From NCBI GenBank assembly GCA_959347315.1, contig OY365818.1, positions 6,516,695-6,580,694 on the forward strand: a stretch of 64,000 bases of DNA, in the 5' to 3' direction. Position numbers and translations under genes: made by a program. The DNA comes from Bimastos eiseni (taxonomy: Eukaryota > Annelida > Clitellata > Crassiclitellata > Lumbricidae). Below the pieces are notes generated by a model. It did not search any database, was not told where the DNA came from, and saw only the letters and a list, made by a program, of their open reading frames with translations. This document shows, piece after piece, positions 13,501 through 20,265 of this stretch. Every line of letters begins with the position of its first letter. Positions within the stretch are counted from its first letter, which is position 1.

Positions 13501-14667
13501 TCGTATCATATCTGGTTATTTATAAAGCACTTCTTACAGTACTAGCTATTCAGAAGCGCTCAATTATGTTATTTGACACACACGTGTGCACGCACACGTA
13601 CGTACATATGTATATACATGTATATACATTCTATGTACATATACTTTATACACATATATCATAAACATGCTACTTATGCTAAACACACACACATACACAC
13701 ACACATACATGTATAATTGTACATATGTATGTATATTTTATATTTATACTATTATGCGCCTACATTGCTGCTTTCAATATTTTATTGTATGTTTGTGCAT
13801 TTCTCATTCAGATAGACTACCGGATTATTAACTTACTCACTCACTTGCATACTTTACTATTACAGAAGTTGAAGGAAGTTCAAGGAAAGTACAAAACGGT
13901 TGTAAAGCAGCTGAACAACCGCTACAACCAGACGGTTGTCGCCAGAGCGAAGGCAGCGACGCTTCGGAGGCGACTGACATACTTGCAGCAACAAGTCTTC
14001 AATGTCACTCGTTAGTATAAGCCTGGGTCGAATTGTCGAGGATTGGGAGGGTTCAACCCCCTCAGTCATTTTCAACCCCGCCATTTAATTTTCAGTGGCT
14101 TAATGCATCTTAAATTAACACAGCTAAGAATCAAGTTTGTGTACCAAAATCCCACAGTTACCCTATACAATTTTAGCCCCTATACCGATTTCAGGTTCGT
14201 AAAAATTCTGGTCGGGACATCTGGACATGTGAACATTTTTCAAAGCCCCCAGTTCAAATTTAAAAATTCAAACCTTGACTAATATGGAAGGGATATGAAG
14301 CTGCAGCATGGCAGCCAATCAGTGATCGTCTTTTCTCATACATTGCAGCGATATCTGTGATATCCAACTGTGATTTGGACATATGGGATACGGGGGTTTT
14401 ACATTTACTGCGTTGCACTTTGCTTCAGCTTATGTGATATTTATGCAACTGCTTCCGTTTCTTTTACTTTTATAGACAAATGTTCCTCGTGTGACTAATT
14501 TTCAATTTCTCTGCTTTTTTCAATTTGCTGTAGAACTTGAAAATTCCTTATCTGCTAAGGAAACGACTTTGACAGGAGTCATGTCAAAACTCGGGGAGCT
14601 TCAGTCGCTTATGTCCGATCTTCTCAGGGATATTAGTAAAACGGTTGCACGTTGTGTCACGCGATGA
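541..14667 (+). CDS. Laminin subunit beta, C-terminal two thirds (17 exons; 5' end outside window)
   Basis: Secreted basement-membrane glycoprotein chain that assembles with alpha and gamma chains through a C-terminal coiled coil. Joined exons: 541-677, 1391-1622, 2258-2415, 3039-3266, 4541-4740, 5136-5238, 5825-6016, 6973-7153, 7823-8007, 8626-8861, 9916-10101, 10524-10700, 11154-11329, 12088-12229, 13137-13310, 13866-14010, 14534-14667. Phases agree at every junction, giving one 994-codon frame ending in TGA at 14665-14667. Order: eight laminin EGF-like (LE) modules, coiled-coil domain II, the Cys-rich beta loop (motifs [17 protein letters not shown]) that occurs in beta chains but not in alpha or gamma, coiled-coil domain I, and a C-terminal Cys 4 residues from the end (ARCVTR), in the position of the beta-gamma disulfide Cys. 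Length and module number match the part of LAMB1/LAMB2-type chains after the laminin IV-B domain. The N-terminal LN domain, first LE repeats and laminin IV domain must lie upstream. One intron is GC-AG. Paralogue (beta1/2-like) cannot be decided. Confidence 0.96.
678..1390 (+). other. laminin intron, no gene seen
   Basis: Non-coding between consensus splice sites. At about 1050-1280 it holds a moderately GC-rich patch (gggccccagggcccccgcgacc) whose origin I cannot identify. Confidence 0.7.
1391..1622 (+). CDS. laminin beta exon b: LE modules 2 and 3 (part)
   Basis: Acceptor tttgaatag|ca, donor gagag|gtttgt. Encodes a complete LE module ([16 protein letters not shown], ending FPKCQE) and the first half of the next ([17 protein letters not shown]). 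The antisense frame open here is a shadow. Ends phase 2. Confidence 0.94.
1623..2257 (+). other. laminin intron, no gene seen
   Basis: AT-rich intron between in-frame exons; no repeat or coding signal recognised. Confidence 0.7.
2258..2415 (+). CDS. laminin beta exon c: end of LE3, first half of LE4
   Basis: Acceptor cttgtacag|g, donor tacag|gtcaga. Encodes [16 protein letters not shown], then [10 protein letters not shown], the variant LE module with DSG after the second Cys seen at this place in beta chains. Ends phase 1 within LE4. Confidence 0.93.
2946..3015 (-). repeat. Dispersed repeat R4, partial copy
   Basis: Reads CCTCCTTCTTTATCCATGC, then AGCCTGGCGCCACC. This matches, on the reverse strand, the R4 copies at 23945-24060 and 56900-57003. 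It lies just upstream of a laminin splice acceptor. Confidence 0.55.
3039..3266 (+). CDS. laminin beta exon d: end of LE4 and LE5
   Basis: Acceptor tgtttgtcag|ga, donor gcaaaa|gtgagt. Encodes [13 protein letters not shown], then LE5 with [19 protein letters not shown] and GYYGDA. A copy of dispersed repeat R4 ends about 25 bp upstream of the acceptor, so the acceptor region abuts an old insertion. Ends phase 1. Confidence 0.94.
3296..3565. repeat. Minisatellite, 10-bp unit TATATGTCAT/TATATGTCGT
   Basis: Diverged tandem array of about 25 units starting some 30 bp after a laminin donor site. The open frames across it (CHYMSLYVV repeats) are repeat artefacts. Confidence 0.9.
3607..3973 (+). repeat. 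Dispersed repeat R2, copy A
   Basis: About 365 bp that match 36858-37214 in inverted orientation along almost the whole length. Shared blocks include TCTTTAACTTG, GAGTTCTTTCAACTC, GTCGACCTACAGAGC, ACTCAAAAATTGAGAAA, TTAAATATCGTTTA and TTAAGGAAATGGATCGATTG. No terminal inverted repeat and no open frame seen, so it is a non-autonomous element of unknown class. Confidence 0.8.
4150..4405 (-). pseudogene. Relic of LINE reverse transcriptase C-terminus (RTE-like)
   Basis: On the reverse strand the sequence reads [24 protein letters not shown], then after frame breaks [12 protein letters not shown]. The two pieces correspond to the GSETWT...R.EAFEMW and LGH.MRHD motifs that end RTE-type endonuclease-reverse transcriptases. 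Several stops and shifts make it a short decayed fragment inside a laminin intron. Confidence 0.6.
4436..4515. repeat. (GAT)n/(GAC)n trinucleotide tract
   Basis: Imperfect GATGATGACGAC array just before the acceptor of laminin exon e. Confidence 0.85.
4541..4740 (+). CDS. laminin beta exon e: LE6 and start of LE7
   Basis: Acceptor tttcttgcag|aa, donor atgag|gtaaac. Encodes [43 protein letters not shown]. The LASG-GC-PC-C sequence is shared with known beta chains at this module. Ends phase 0. Confidence 0.95.
4895..5045 (+). repeat. Dispersed repeat R3, copy A
   Basis: Contains GACTAGTCCTTCTTTCGCTA-GGCGG and AAATTCGACTCCTGTAATAA-CTTG. The same blocks occur in inverted orientation at 9490-9632, in another intron of the same gene. 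About 140 bp; class unknown. Confidence 0.7.
5136..5238 (+). CDS. laminin beta exon f: LE7 remainder
   Basis: Acceptor gatttcag|ttt, donor actc|gtatgt. Encodes [19 protein letters not shown] and YYWGSPATG. Short exon (103 bp) placed by phase and the Cys pattern. Ends phase 1. Confidence 0.92.
5427..5475 (+). repeat. Dispersed repeat R4, short copy
   Basis: GTACTCTGATAGTGCTAGTC then AAGCC..GATCTTTGTTATC align with the R4 copy at 56900-57003 in the same orientation, with an internal deletion. Confidence 0.5.
5825..6016 (+). CDS. laminin beta exon g: LE8 and start of coiled-coil domain II
   Basis: Acceptor atcctag|ca, donor tacat|gtaagt. Encodes the last LE module ([38 protein letters not shown]), then [11 protein letters not shown], where the coiled coil begins. 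CxxC followed by W matches known beta chains. The donor region is copied into a downstream minisatellite. Confidence 0.94.
6017..6195 (+). repeat. Minisatellite derived from a splice-donor region
   Basis: Starts at the donor of laminin exon g. ACAGAATCTTACAT|GTAAG is followed by diverged copies: ACAGAATCTCATCTTTAAGG, then three copies of ACAGGATCTCACCTGTAAGG spaced about 36 bp apart and joined by TTACTTTACCAAGTT. Each later unit keeps a CTGTAAGG donor-like core. Confidence 0.85.
6640..6745 (+). repeat. Short G/T-rich tandem repeat (GGGGGTTTTTGTCC-like)
   Basis: About six diverged units of TTTTTGTCCGGGGG. The two overlapping open frames here are artefacts. Confidence 0.6.
6973..7153 (+). CDS. 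laminin beta exon h: coiled-coil domain II
   Basis: Acceptor tttatgtag|at, donor atcag|gtagtt. Encodes a charged helical segment with heptad-like spacing ([22 protein letters not shown]) cut here as residues around [12 protein letters not shown]. Phase 1 in, phase 2 out; open throughout. Confidence 0.88.
7265..7372. repeat. (ATT)n trinucleotide tract
   Basis: Imperfect ATTATTATC array in a laminin intron. Confidence 0.9.
7447..7800. repeat. Compound tetranucleotide array (GATT)n(CTCA)n(GTCT)n(GATT)n
   Basis: GATT, ACTC and GTCT runs follow each other, then diverged GATT units run up to about 20 bp before the acceptor of exon i, leaving a very short polypyrimidine tract (gtgttttccag). Confidence 0.9.
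7823..8007 (+). CDS. laminin beta exon i: coiled-coil domain II
   Basis: Acceptor gttttccag|a directly after a long tetranucleotide tract, donor gctg|gtactg. Encodes helical sequence with [21 protein letters not shown] 24-bp stretch just after the donor (about 8013-8036) is repeated at about 8171-8194. Ends phase 1. Confidence 0.88.
8396..8500. repeat. (GT)n and (GTCT)n tract
   Basis: GTGTGTGT, then TGTCTGTTTGTCTG units; no coding content. Confidence 0.85.
8626..8861 (+). CDS. laminin beta exon j: coiled-coil domain II
   Basis: Acceptor gtcttag|gg, donor atgca|gtaagt (strong donor). Encodes [19 protein letters not shown] and later [11 protein letters not shown], with possible N-glycosylation at NHT. 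Ends phase 0 just before the Cys-rich loop exon. Confidence 0.9.
9490..9632 (-). repeat. Dispersed repeat R3, copy B (inverted)
   Basis: CAAGTTATTATAGGAGTCGA and CCGCCTAGCGAAAGAAGGAC are the reverse complements of blocks in copy A at 4895-5045. Both copies lie in the laminin pre-mRNA and could pair. Confidence 0.7.
9755..9900 (-). pseudogene. LINE reverse transcriptase C-terminal tail relic
   Basis: On the reverse strand one frame reads [27 protein letters not shown] and then a stop. The DLKTL...DR..WR..(I/T)RVADPS pattern is typical of the extreme C-terminus of non-LTR retrotransposon proteins. About 36 codons are open; the rest is lost. It lies directly upstream of laminin exon k. Confidence 0.55.
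9916..10101 (+). CDS. laminin beta exon k: Cys-rich beta loop and start of domain I
   Basis: Acceptor ttggcag|gtt, donor gatgag|gtgatg. Encodes [23 protein letters not shown]. That Cys/Gly-rich loop interrupting the coiled coil is the hallmark of laminin beta chains and decides the family. 62 codons, phase 0 at both ends. Confidence 0.95.
10524..10700 (+). CDS. laminin beta exon l: coiled-coil domain I
   Basis: Acceptor gtgttag|gtg, donor cgacaa|gtgtgt. 59 codons in phase 0, with [19 protein letters not shown] similar to the NEELRNLIKQIRNFL segment of beta chains. An octad-like minisatellite of TTCATTGTCATTTAA follows in the next intron. Confidence 0.9.
10765..11025 (+). repeat. Minisatellite, about 16-bp unit TTCATTGTCATTTAAA
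   Basis: Around 15 diverged units (ATTCATTGTCATTTAA, AATTCATTTTCGCTTA) between laminin exons l and m. Confidence 0.85.
11154..11329 (+). CDS. laminin beta exon m: coiled-coil domain I, GC donor
   Basis: Acceptor tgttccag|gtg. It ends at AG|GCAAGT, a consensus GC-AG donor. The next GT (11334) would give phase 0 and hit a stop in the following exon, while the GC donor gives phase 2 and joins the next exon in frame (AG+G = Arg). Confidence 0.9.
11390..11600 (+). repeat. Dispersed repeat R5 with AGCGCC/GGCGCT stem
   Basis: AGCGCC at 11392-11397 and GGCGCT at 11411-11416 form an inverted repeat around CACTTTAAGTCAGA. The following sequence (GAATTGTTCC..) resembles that after the stem at 16093-16125 (GCTATTCCAAAC). 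Confidence 0.5.
11640..11965 (+). repeat. Minisatellite with repeated CCAATGAGAG boxes
   Basis: Diverged units of about 20-30 bp (GATTGGCCAATGAGAGTTTA-like). Six CCAAT boxes are readable, near 11674, 11702, 11729, 11751, 11909 and 11950, most as CCAATGAGA. All lie in the GC-AG intron. Confidence 0.75.
12088..12229 (+). CDS. laminin beta exon n: coiled-coil domain I
   Basis: Acceptor tttcttgtag|g, donor cgcacg|gtgaga. Encodes [18 protein letters not shown] and [15 protein letters not shown] with heptad-like hydrophobic spacing. Ends phase 0. Confidence 0.9.
12470..12632 (+). repeat. Possible LINE (CR1/L2-type) 3' end
   Basis: GGGATCAATAAAACATATTG is followed by AATTGAATG, a CAATAAA plus short AATTG-repeat tail like that of CR1/L2-group LINEs. 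Preceding sequence is not recognisable as coding; weak. Confidence 0.3.
12855..13045 (-). mobile_element. tRNA-derived SINE, copy 1
   Basis: On the reverse strand it has an A-box-like TGGCCAATAGGTTAGAGCGG and a B box GGTTCGACCC about 50 bp on, then GGACCTTGAGCAAGTCC and CTGCAGTTGCATCGTCAAGG. The same order recurs at 21160-21358 on the + strand. Pol III-type internal promoter; non-autonomous. Confidence 0.8.
13137..13310 (+). CDS. laminin beta exon o: coiled-coil domain I
   Basis: Acceptor ctcgtttag|ttt, donor agaaag|gtgtgg. 58 codons, phase 0 at both ends, rich in R/E/K/Q ([18 protein letters not shown]). A tRNA-derived SINE sits about 90 bp upstream. Confidence 0.9.
13570..13740. repeat. 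(CA)n/(TACA)n degenerate tract
   Basis: ACACAC and ATACATGTA units with no coding content. Confidence 0.75.
13866..14010 (+). CDS. laminin beta exon p: coiled-coil domain I
   Basis: Acceptor actattacag|aag, donor actc|gttagt. Encodes [16 protein letters not shown], matching the LDEKYKKVENLI-like segment of beta chains, and [16 protein letters not shown]. The following intron begins with a copy of repeat R1 within about 20 bp of the donor. Confidence 0.9.
14028..14278 (+). repeat. Dispersed repeat R1, copy 1
   Basis: Begins GTCGAATTGTCGAGG, then a GGGAGGGTTCAACCCCC hairpin, then CAGTGGCTTAATGCATCTTA, ACACAGCTAAGAATCAAGTT and TGTGTACCAAAATCCCACAG. It matches 22545-22840 and 47800-48105 in the same order and orientation. 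About 250-300 bp with no open frame or TIR seen. Confidence 0.8.
14534..14667 (+). CDS. laminin beta last coding exon and stop
   Basis: Acceptor tttgctgtag|aa. Encodes [18 protein letters not shown], then [14 protein letters not shown] followed by three residues and TGA. The LLxDIS.KVA...C ending is the conserved beta-chain C-terminus, which helps select partner chains and carries the Cys that links to gamma. Confidence 0.94.
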
Positions 14668-15184
14668 GCATGAGCCCTTGATCACCAAGCGCGAAGTTTG
14701 AGCATCACCCAAGACGGTTACTGAGCGGGAACATCGGGCAGGAACATCAAGCAGGAACATCAGGCAGGAACATCAGTCAGGAACATTGAGCAATTAGTAG
14801 GAGATGAAGCAAGTCCTTGAGACTCGGTTTTGCTCCGTGTCGTTGACTGATACTTTGCGATTCGATTATGGCAATTAATATATTATATTTTTCGTAAATG
14901 ATGTATTTTCCTTTTTACCAATTCTGGTTATTAGACTTAAAAACTGAAATACAGTAGTTGGGCATTATGGACTTTCCTTCGACTTTGATATTACGATGTG
15001 TGATGAAGTCGTCTTGAAAATCGTGTGCTTTGATTTAATGAGATTCTGTTGAACCAGCTGATTAAGTGATTAATTGTTATTCTGTATACTATGTATTAAT
15101 TGACAACAGATATGTGTTAAAATGAGTTTCAGGTTTTTAATTTCTGCAATGGTGCCACAGAAGTCTGTGGATAAAAGAAATAAA
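14668..15184 (+). other. laminin beta 3' UTR with poly(A) signal
   Basis: AT-rich sequence after the stop codon. AATAAA at 15179-15184 is the first canonical signal I find, so the transcript probably ends close to 15200. Three GGAACATCA-like short repeats occur at about 14730-14790. The 20-bp minisatellite starts directly after the signal. Confidence 0.6.
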
Positions 15185-15193
15185 TAATTATAA

Positions 15194-15487
15194 CTGTGCT
15201 CATGTGCATATGACTATGCTCTGTTGCATATGACTATGCTCTGTTGCAAATGACTATACTCTGTTGCATATGACTATGCTCAGTTGCATATGACTGCTCT
15301 GTTGCATATGACTATGCTCAGTTGCATATGACCATGCTCAGTTGCATATGACTATGCTCTGTGGCATATGACTATGTTCAGTTGCATATGACTATGCTCA
15401 GTTGCAGATGACTATGCTCAGTTGCATATGACTATGCTCTGTGGCAGATGACTATGCTCTGTTGCATATGACTATGCTCAGTTGCAG
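15194..15487 (+). repeat. Minisatellite, 20-bp unit GTTGCATATGACTATGCTCA
   Basis: About 14-15 units with few substitutions (CTCA/CTCT, GCATATG/GCAGATG). It starts about 10 bp after the laminin AATAAA. Confidence 0.95.
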
Positions 15488-15964
15488 GATATCTACTCAG
15501 AGACGCTCTCTGCGCTTGCCGTAAGTATGTCAAATGTCGAATTAATAAATGCTGACGAGCAGAAGAGAAGTGAAAAGGTCAAGTATTATAGGCCTACGTC
15601 GTGACGGTTAGAAAATCACGAAAGCATTTCATGCAACGCACTTGTTTTTACGACGGCTGTTCGCAACTTGGAGATTTACGAACAACGTTGTACAGGCCTT
15701 GGCTTATGTGTTTGTAAGCAAACATATTTCAATTTTCAACGCTTATGTAACGCACTCAATAGCCGCTCAAGAGCTTTTCATAGCCATGAAGGATCTCGCC
15801 TGACTGTCATACATGTCTGAAAGTTGCATCTTTTAGGCCTTATTATATTGTTTAAAATTATATTCAATTTAAAATGCCTACTCAGCTCAAGACGATAGAA
15901 ACCTTTGCAGAATATGCCTTACTTACACCTTTTGCGATTTGTTTCAATACTACAGAGATGTAGA

Positions 15965-16095
15965 CGTCACGTCACATTTGTATATATATATATATATTAT
16001 ATATATATATATTGTATACATATAGACGTCGCATATGTATATATATATATATTATATATATGTAGACGTCACATATGTGTGTATATATATATAGC
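15965..16095. repeat. (TA)n blocks punctuated by TAGACGTC
   Basis: Three TAGACGTC(A/G)C boxes (near 15961, 16024, 16065) separated by 20-40 bp of TATATA: a tandem unit of about 50 bp. Confidence 0.8.
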
Positions 16096-16260
16096 GCCTT
16101 TTCAAGATGTCTACTCATAGGCGCTCACGGTTCAACCTCGGCCAAATAAGAGATTTCAGAGTGGAATAAAAATGGGGTAGAGAGTTCCTAAAGGCAACAG
16201 CAAAAGATCCATTGGGAGGCTATTCCAAACATCGGTCCCATAACCGAATAATGAATATGT
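16085..16260 (+). repeat. Dispersed repeat R5, best copy
   Basis: AGCGCC (16093-16098), TTTTCAAGATGTCTACTCAT, GGCGCT (16120-16125), then CACGGTTCAACC. Related copies at 11390, 24980, 36020 and 51905, all on the + strand. Confidence 0.6.
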
Positions 16261-16795
16261 AATAAAATTTATATATATCAAATATATTAGTTATTTGTAT
16301 ATATTTATATGTTGCAGTGATTCAGTTACATTCAACTGGTTATGTATTGTGTATGAAGATTATGTCAGCTGTAAAAGTCGTTAATTGGTGAAGCCGTGGG
16401 AGGCATTTAACGCTAAACTGGCGACAACAAGCCTATGAAAGCCTAGGTTTTCCTGTGGCGGCTTATCGCCTGAAATGCTCTTGAAGGCGTTTAGAGAAAT
16501 CAATGATTTATGTTCACGACGTGATGTTCGAGACGGACAGAATTGAACATACGTGTAGGCTACATGTTAAAATGCAACGCACATCTGCTACGCTCAACAC
16601 TTCTGCTATCTTCTCGCACAGGTGTGAAGACAAAGAGAGCAACTTAGTACTGTTTAATAGGCCTATACAGTTCGTTGTATGCAGCTGGCGTTTACAATGA
16701 CATTACAATCATGCAAAGACTACATATGGAAACTACGCTTACACGGTTAGTAGAGGCCCTTACGACTATATATAATCATCATCAGTTCATGTCTG

Positions 16796-17038
16796 CTTGC
16801 CTGCCTGCCTGCCTGTCCGTCCGTCTGTCTGCCTTCCTGTCTGTCTATCTGCTTGCCTGCCTGAGTGCCTGTCTGTCTCTGTCTGCCTGCCTGTCCGTCT
16901 GTGTGCCCGTCCGTCCGTCTTCCTGTCTGTCTGCCTGTCTGTCCGTCTGTCTATCTTTCTGCCCGTCTGCCCGCCCGCCTTCCTGTCTATCTTCCTGTCT
17001 GCCTTCCTGTCTGCATGCCTATCTCTCTATTGTCTGTC
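16796..17038. repeat. (CTGT/CTGC)n tract
   Basis: Imperfect CTGCCTGTCTGTC array; open frames (CLSV repeats) are artefacts. Confidence 0.93.
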
Positions 17039-17084
17039 TGTCACACGTTGCTTCCGCAATTCTTTCGTTGTAAGACCTACATAC

Positions 17085-17212
17085 ATGTATGTATGTGTGT
17101 GTGCATGTGTGTATGTATGTATGTATGTATGTGTGTATGTATGTATGTATGTATGTATGTGTGTATGCATGTAAGTATGTATGTATGTATGTGTGTATGT
17201 ATGTACGTGTGT
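17085..17212. repeat. (GTAT)n tract
   Basis: GTATGTATGTGTG array, ending about 50 bp before the acceptor of the exon at 17262. Confidence 0.93.
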
Positions 17213-17261
17213 CCACTCTCCTATCAATAAAATCCGTCTATTTTCCTTTTTTTAAATCCAG

Positions 17262-17668
17262 AGATTTCGCCGAGTCTCTCGCCAGAGGTTGCCATGCTAC
17301 GTCGCCGACTTCCGGCACCCGGCGCCAGCCACAATCGGGCGTCCACTTCCGGCTACATACAGACGGAAGCGACCGTCGAATTCCGCCGGAAGTTGGCTCG
17401 CGACGACTTCCGCCTGAGAGCGGAACTCGCCCGACTGGATCGGGAGGGCGAGGAGCAGATACAAGGTTACGATAGGACGATACGAACCCTGAAGGATACA
17501 ATGAACCAGATCGAGACTAGGACTATACCTCTGAAGGATATTGAGCTTGTTACAAGGCGCCGGCCACAACAGCAGCAGCAGCAGCAGCAGCAAGAGCATC
17601 CTTCTGACGTTGAGGATGCTTCGTTGGCGTCCAGCCGCTCCAGTGGAGTGTGGATCCCGTCGTAGCTC
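17262..17668 (+). CDS. Probable terminal exon of an unrecognised coiled-coil/polyQ protein
   Basis: A good acceptor (polypyrimidine ttttcctttttttaaatccag) precedes a GC-rich block with a frame open from the acceptor to TAG at 17666-17668. It reads ISPSLSPEVA, then MLRRRLPAPG at ATG 17294-17296. The middle is a highly charged, helix-prone stretch (EFRRKLARDDFRLRAELARL, then DRTIRTLKDTMNQIE), followed by a CAG-encoded run of nine Gln at about 17569-17596 and an acidic/Ser tail ending GVWIPS. The sharp GC rise, codon-like periodicity and an AATAAA at 17987-17992 support a last exon on the + strand. I do not recognise the family. Alternatively, the ATG at 17294 could begin a 124-codon single-exon gene. 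Upstream exons, if any, were not found. Confidence 0.5.
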
Positions 17669-17986
17669 AGATTCAGAGGTCAAAGGCGAAATGGAGGAAG
17701 GAGAGAGATTGAGAGCAAAATGGGGAAAAGGGAGGTTGAGGCAAAATGGAGAAAAGCGAGGTTGTGGAGTGGGTAGGCCTACAGAATGCTTGAAGTGTAG
17801 GGGAAATTACTGGTAGACAAAAAAAGTTAATTATCTTGTTCATTATGGGATCTATGACATAATAATTTATTCCATCCGTATAATTATTGCAATGCATAAT
17901 AATGTTATGTTAGTAAGACGCGATACCTTCTGTTCGCCAGATGGCTGCGGTCACGCAGCGTTTGCGGCCCTCTAATTAATATTTGC

Positions 17987-17992
17987 AATAAA
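17987..17992 (+). terminator. Candidate poly(A) signal AATAAA
   Basis: AATAAA about 320 bp downstream of the stop at 17668; would serve the unrecognised gene. Confidence 0.35.
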
Positions 17993-18302
17993 AGGCAGAT
18001 ATCGAGGGCCATGACAGATAAATGTACATTGTACACGATCTATCACTGTACACGCTGTTCTATCGGTATTCTTATAAAGAGCAGCTTGTAAGTTAAGTAA
18101 GTAAAGGTAAGGTGTAGCAAGGTCAAAGGCCCTGGCAGCTGAAATTGTCGTTATGCATTGCAAACACTTTTATAAAGCGTGCTCTTAGCAGTCAGTCAGT
18201 CAGTCAGTCGGTCAGTCAGGCAGTCATCACAGAAGCAACATTATTATTTATTATTGTGACTCTTTTTTGTTTTGTGATCGACGAGATGTTCCTTTGGTTT
18301 CC

Positions 18303-18425
18303 CTACCGACCAACCGACCGACTGACCGACTGACCGACTGACCGACCGACTGACCGACTGACCGACTGACCGACTGACTGACTGACTGACCGACCGATGG
18401 ACTGACTGACTGACTGACTGACTGG
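18303..18425. repeat. (ACTG/ACCG)n tetranucleotide array
   Basis: Mixed ACCGACTGACCGACTG units; the reverse-strand SVSQSVGQ frame is an artefact. Confidence 0.92.
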
Positions 18426-19214
18426 TATAAAGATACGATTGTGTGACTCATACGCCGATGGACTTCAACAATGATGGTCGCTGTTATAAAAAATAGACCT
18501 ACAGGCGGTCTTACAATCAAGCATATGGGGCGCTGTCGCTGAAGATTCCGAATACGCACGAAGCATGCAAGTCCGTGACAGCTCCTCATAAAGTCATCCG
18601 CGAAGATAGGCTTCGGTTTTTGTCAAAGATAATCGTATTAATCGTATTAATTAGGCATTAAGTACGATTACCAGATGGGTACAATGAACCTAGATTGGTA
18701 TACTATTCCTTGCATAAACGCAGCCGCTAAATGAGTCATTACAACCACGGAAAACTGCGGACGCTTTCTTATAATCGAGGATCGTTTTTAGAATTAAAAA
18801 TGGAAGGTTTTCGCATTGTGTCAAAGTTTTCGAACACAGGATTGAGAAATTGAAATCTTGAAGCACAACTGTAGCGTATTGAAACCTGACTAGAAACTTG
18901 ATTTCCATAACTCGGGTTATAGAGCGCCTGAAATTCGAATATACACGAGGCTTATAAAGTTGAGTATAGAATTACGAGTATCGAGTTGAGATGTATTGTG
19001 TTCTGAAGGAAAACTGAATTGATACCGAGATTACAAGGTTTGATCTGAACGCTATATGTAACAATGGCACATTGTCACTGAACTTGCACTGTCTGCCATG
19101 GCTCACTGCAGGCTACCGCAACGAGTCGTACCACACGATACTATATGCAGTGCTAGCCTATACAATGGCCGTCTGTATTTTATACAAAACTAAGTATTGC
19201 ATCTTATGAATTTC

Positions 19215-19432
19215 ACAATAAAAAGTTGTTGTCGTTGTTGTTGTTGTTGTTGGCGGCGCCGACGACGACAATGACGATGACGGTGACGATGGTGATGATG
19301 ACGATGACGACGACAATGATGATGATGACGACAGTGACTATGACGATGATGATGATGATGACGATGATGATGATGAAAATAATATTGACGACGATGATGA
19401 TGATGACAACGACGACGTTCATGATGATGAGT
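19215..19432. repeat. (GTT)n then (GAC/GAT)n trinucleotide array
   Basis: GTTGTTGTT is followed by imperfect GACGACGATGAT over about 200 bp; open frames on both strands are artefacts. Confidence 0.92.
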
Positions 19433-19945
19433 AAATACACAATAATATAAGTAACTTCGATGCTGAATATCGTCATAGTAGTTGGGTCATATCCTGACAA
19501 CCATTCCAACCAATAACCCCTAAACCCTTGCGCGTCCTCCTCCGTATTACAGATCTTTTCCCGCGTACATAAACTCTTGAGGACCGCAGCTGGACTTTGT
19601 CAACCGCGTATTAGACCTAAATAACCGGCGACTATTAATTGGGTTCGCCCTGTCTGCTGGGCCTCCTTACGTCTGGGGGTGGGGTGATGGTATTGGTGAA
19701 GGGGAGCGTTCGTCAACAGCAGCCTCTGCAGCTGAAGGGTATACGACGATTCATGATGCACTTGAGTCAACGGCCGAACTCCTTATAAGACCAGCAACGG
19801 ATGTATAACTCTCTCTCTCTATCTCTCTCTCACTCTCTGTCTCCCTGTCTCTGTCTGTCTGTCTGTCTGTCTGTCTGAGATAACCACATCCACATTATAT
19901 CTACATAATTGACTGCATAACATTTATATAAGTAGGCCTAAATCG

Positions 19946-20018
19946 GGAGTAAAATGGGGAGTAAAATGGGGAGTAAAATGGGGAGTAAAATGGGGAGTAA
20001 AATGGGGAGTAAAATGGG
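19946..20018 (+). repeat. 12-bp tandem repeat GGGGAGTAAAAT, six units
   Basis: The 12-bp period keeps the reading frame and encodes a repeated MGSK at the N-terminus of the LINE ORF1 fragment. Confidence 0.95.
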
Positions 20019-20265
20019 GCAACATGCGTCTCATAAAGCCTTTGTTGCTCAATTGCCCATCACACCACCTACCCGTAGTACCCCTGTTGGAAGCAAAGTG
20101 TGTGGTGGACGACCAAACCCTCGCCGGTATATGTTGGTCCCAGAGGAGAAGACCTTGAAGGACGGATGGTGGAAGTCATCAACGCAAGGAGATGGTGTCT
20201 CAATAAAAACACCCAAGGGAGGGCAATGGCAAACCACCCTTGTTAATCTGCCAAGAAAACCGTAA
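19954..20265 (+). pseudogene. ORF1 of an RTE-like LINE fragment
   Basis: 103 codons from ATG 19954 to TAA 20263-20265. The N-terminus is six MGSK units from the 12-bp repeat; the rest is basic and Trp-containing (DGWWKSSTQGDGV, GGQWQTTLVNLP). It has no recognised domain. It is called ORF1 because its stop overlaps the start of an endonuclease frame as TAATG (20263-20267), and RTE-clade LINEs commonly have a short ORF1 ending at or over ORF2. Confidence 0.5.

Larger units (their letters stand above)
15487..17261. other. Intergenic or upstream intron, repeats only
   Basis: A half R5 copy (15487-15513), (TA)n blocks with GACGTCAC (15975-16095), a full R5 copy (16085-16260), a (CTGT)n tract (16796-17038) and a (GTAT)n tract (17085-17210). 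No exon recognised; the open frames with CLPACL or VCMYVC repeats are artefacts. Confidence 0.75.
17993..19945. other. Intergenic, repeats only
   Basis: Contains (CAGT)n at 18186-18222, (CGACTGAC)n at 18303-18425, a GAC/GAT trinucleotide array at 19215-19432 and a short CT tract at 19807-19880. No gene recognised. Confidence 0.7.

Noticed and set aside
16675..17475. Several + frames rich in Cys/Leu or Val/Cys/Met/Tyr
   Set aside because: CTGT and GTAT repeats; only the frame starting at 17264 in the following exon looks like coding sequence.
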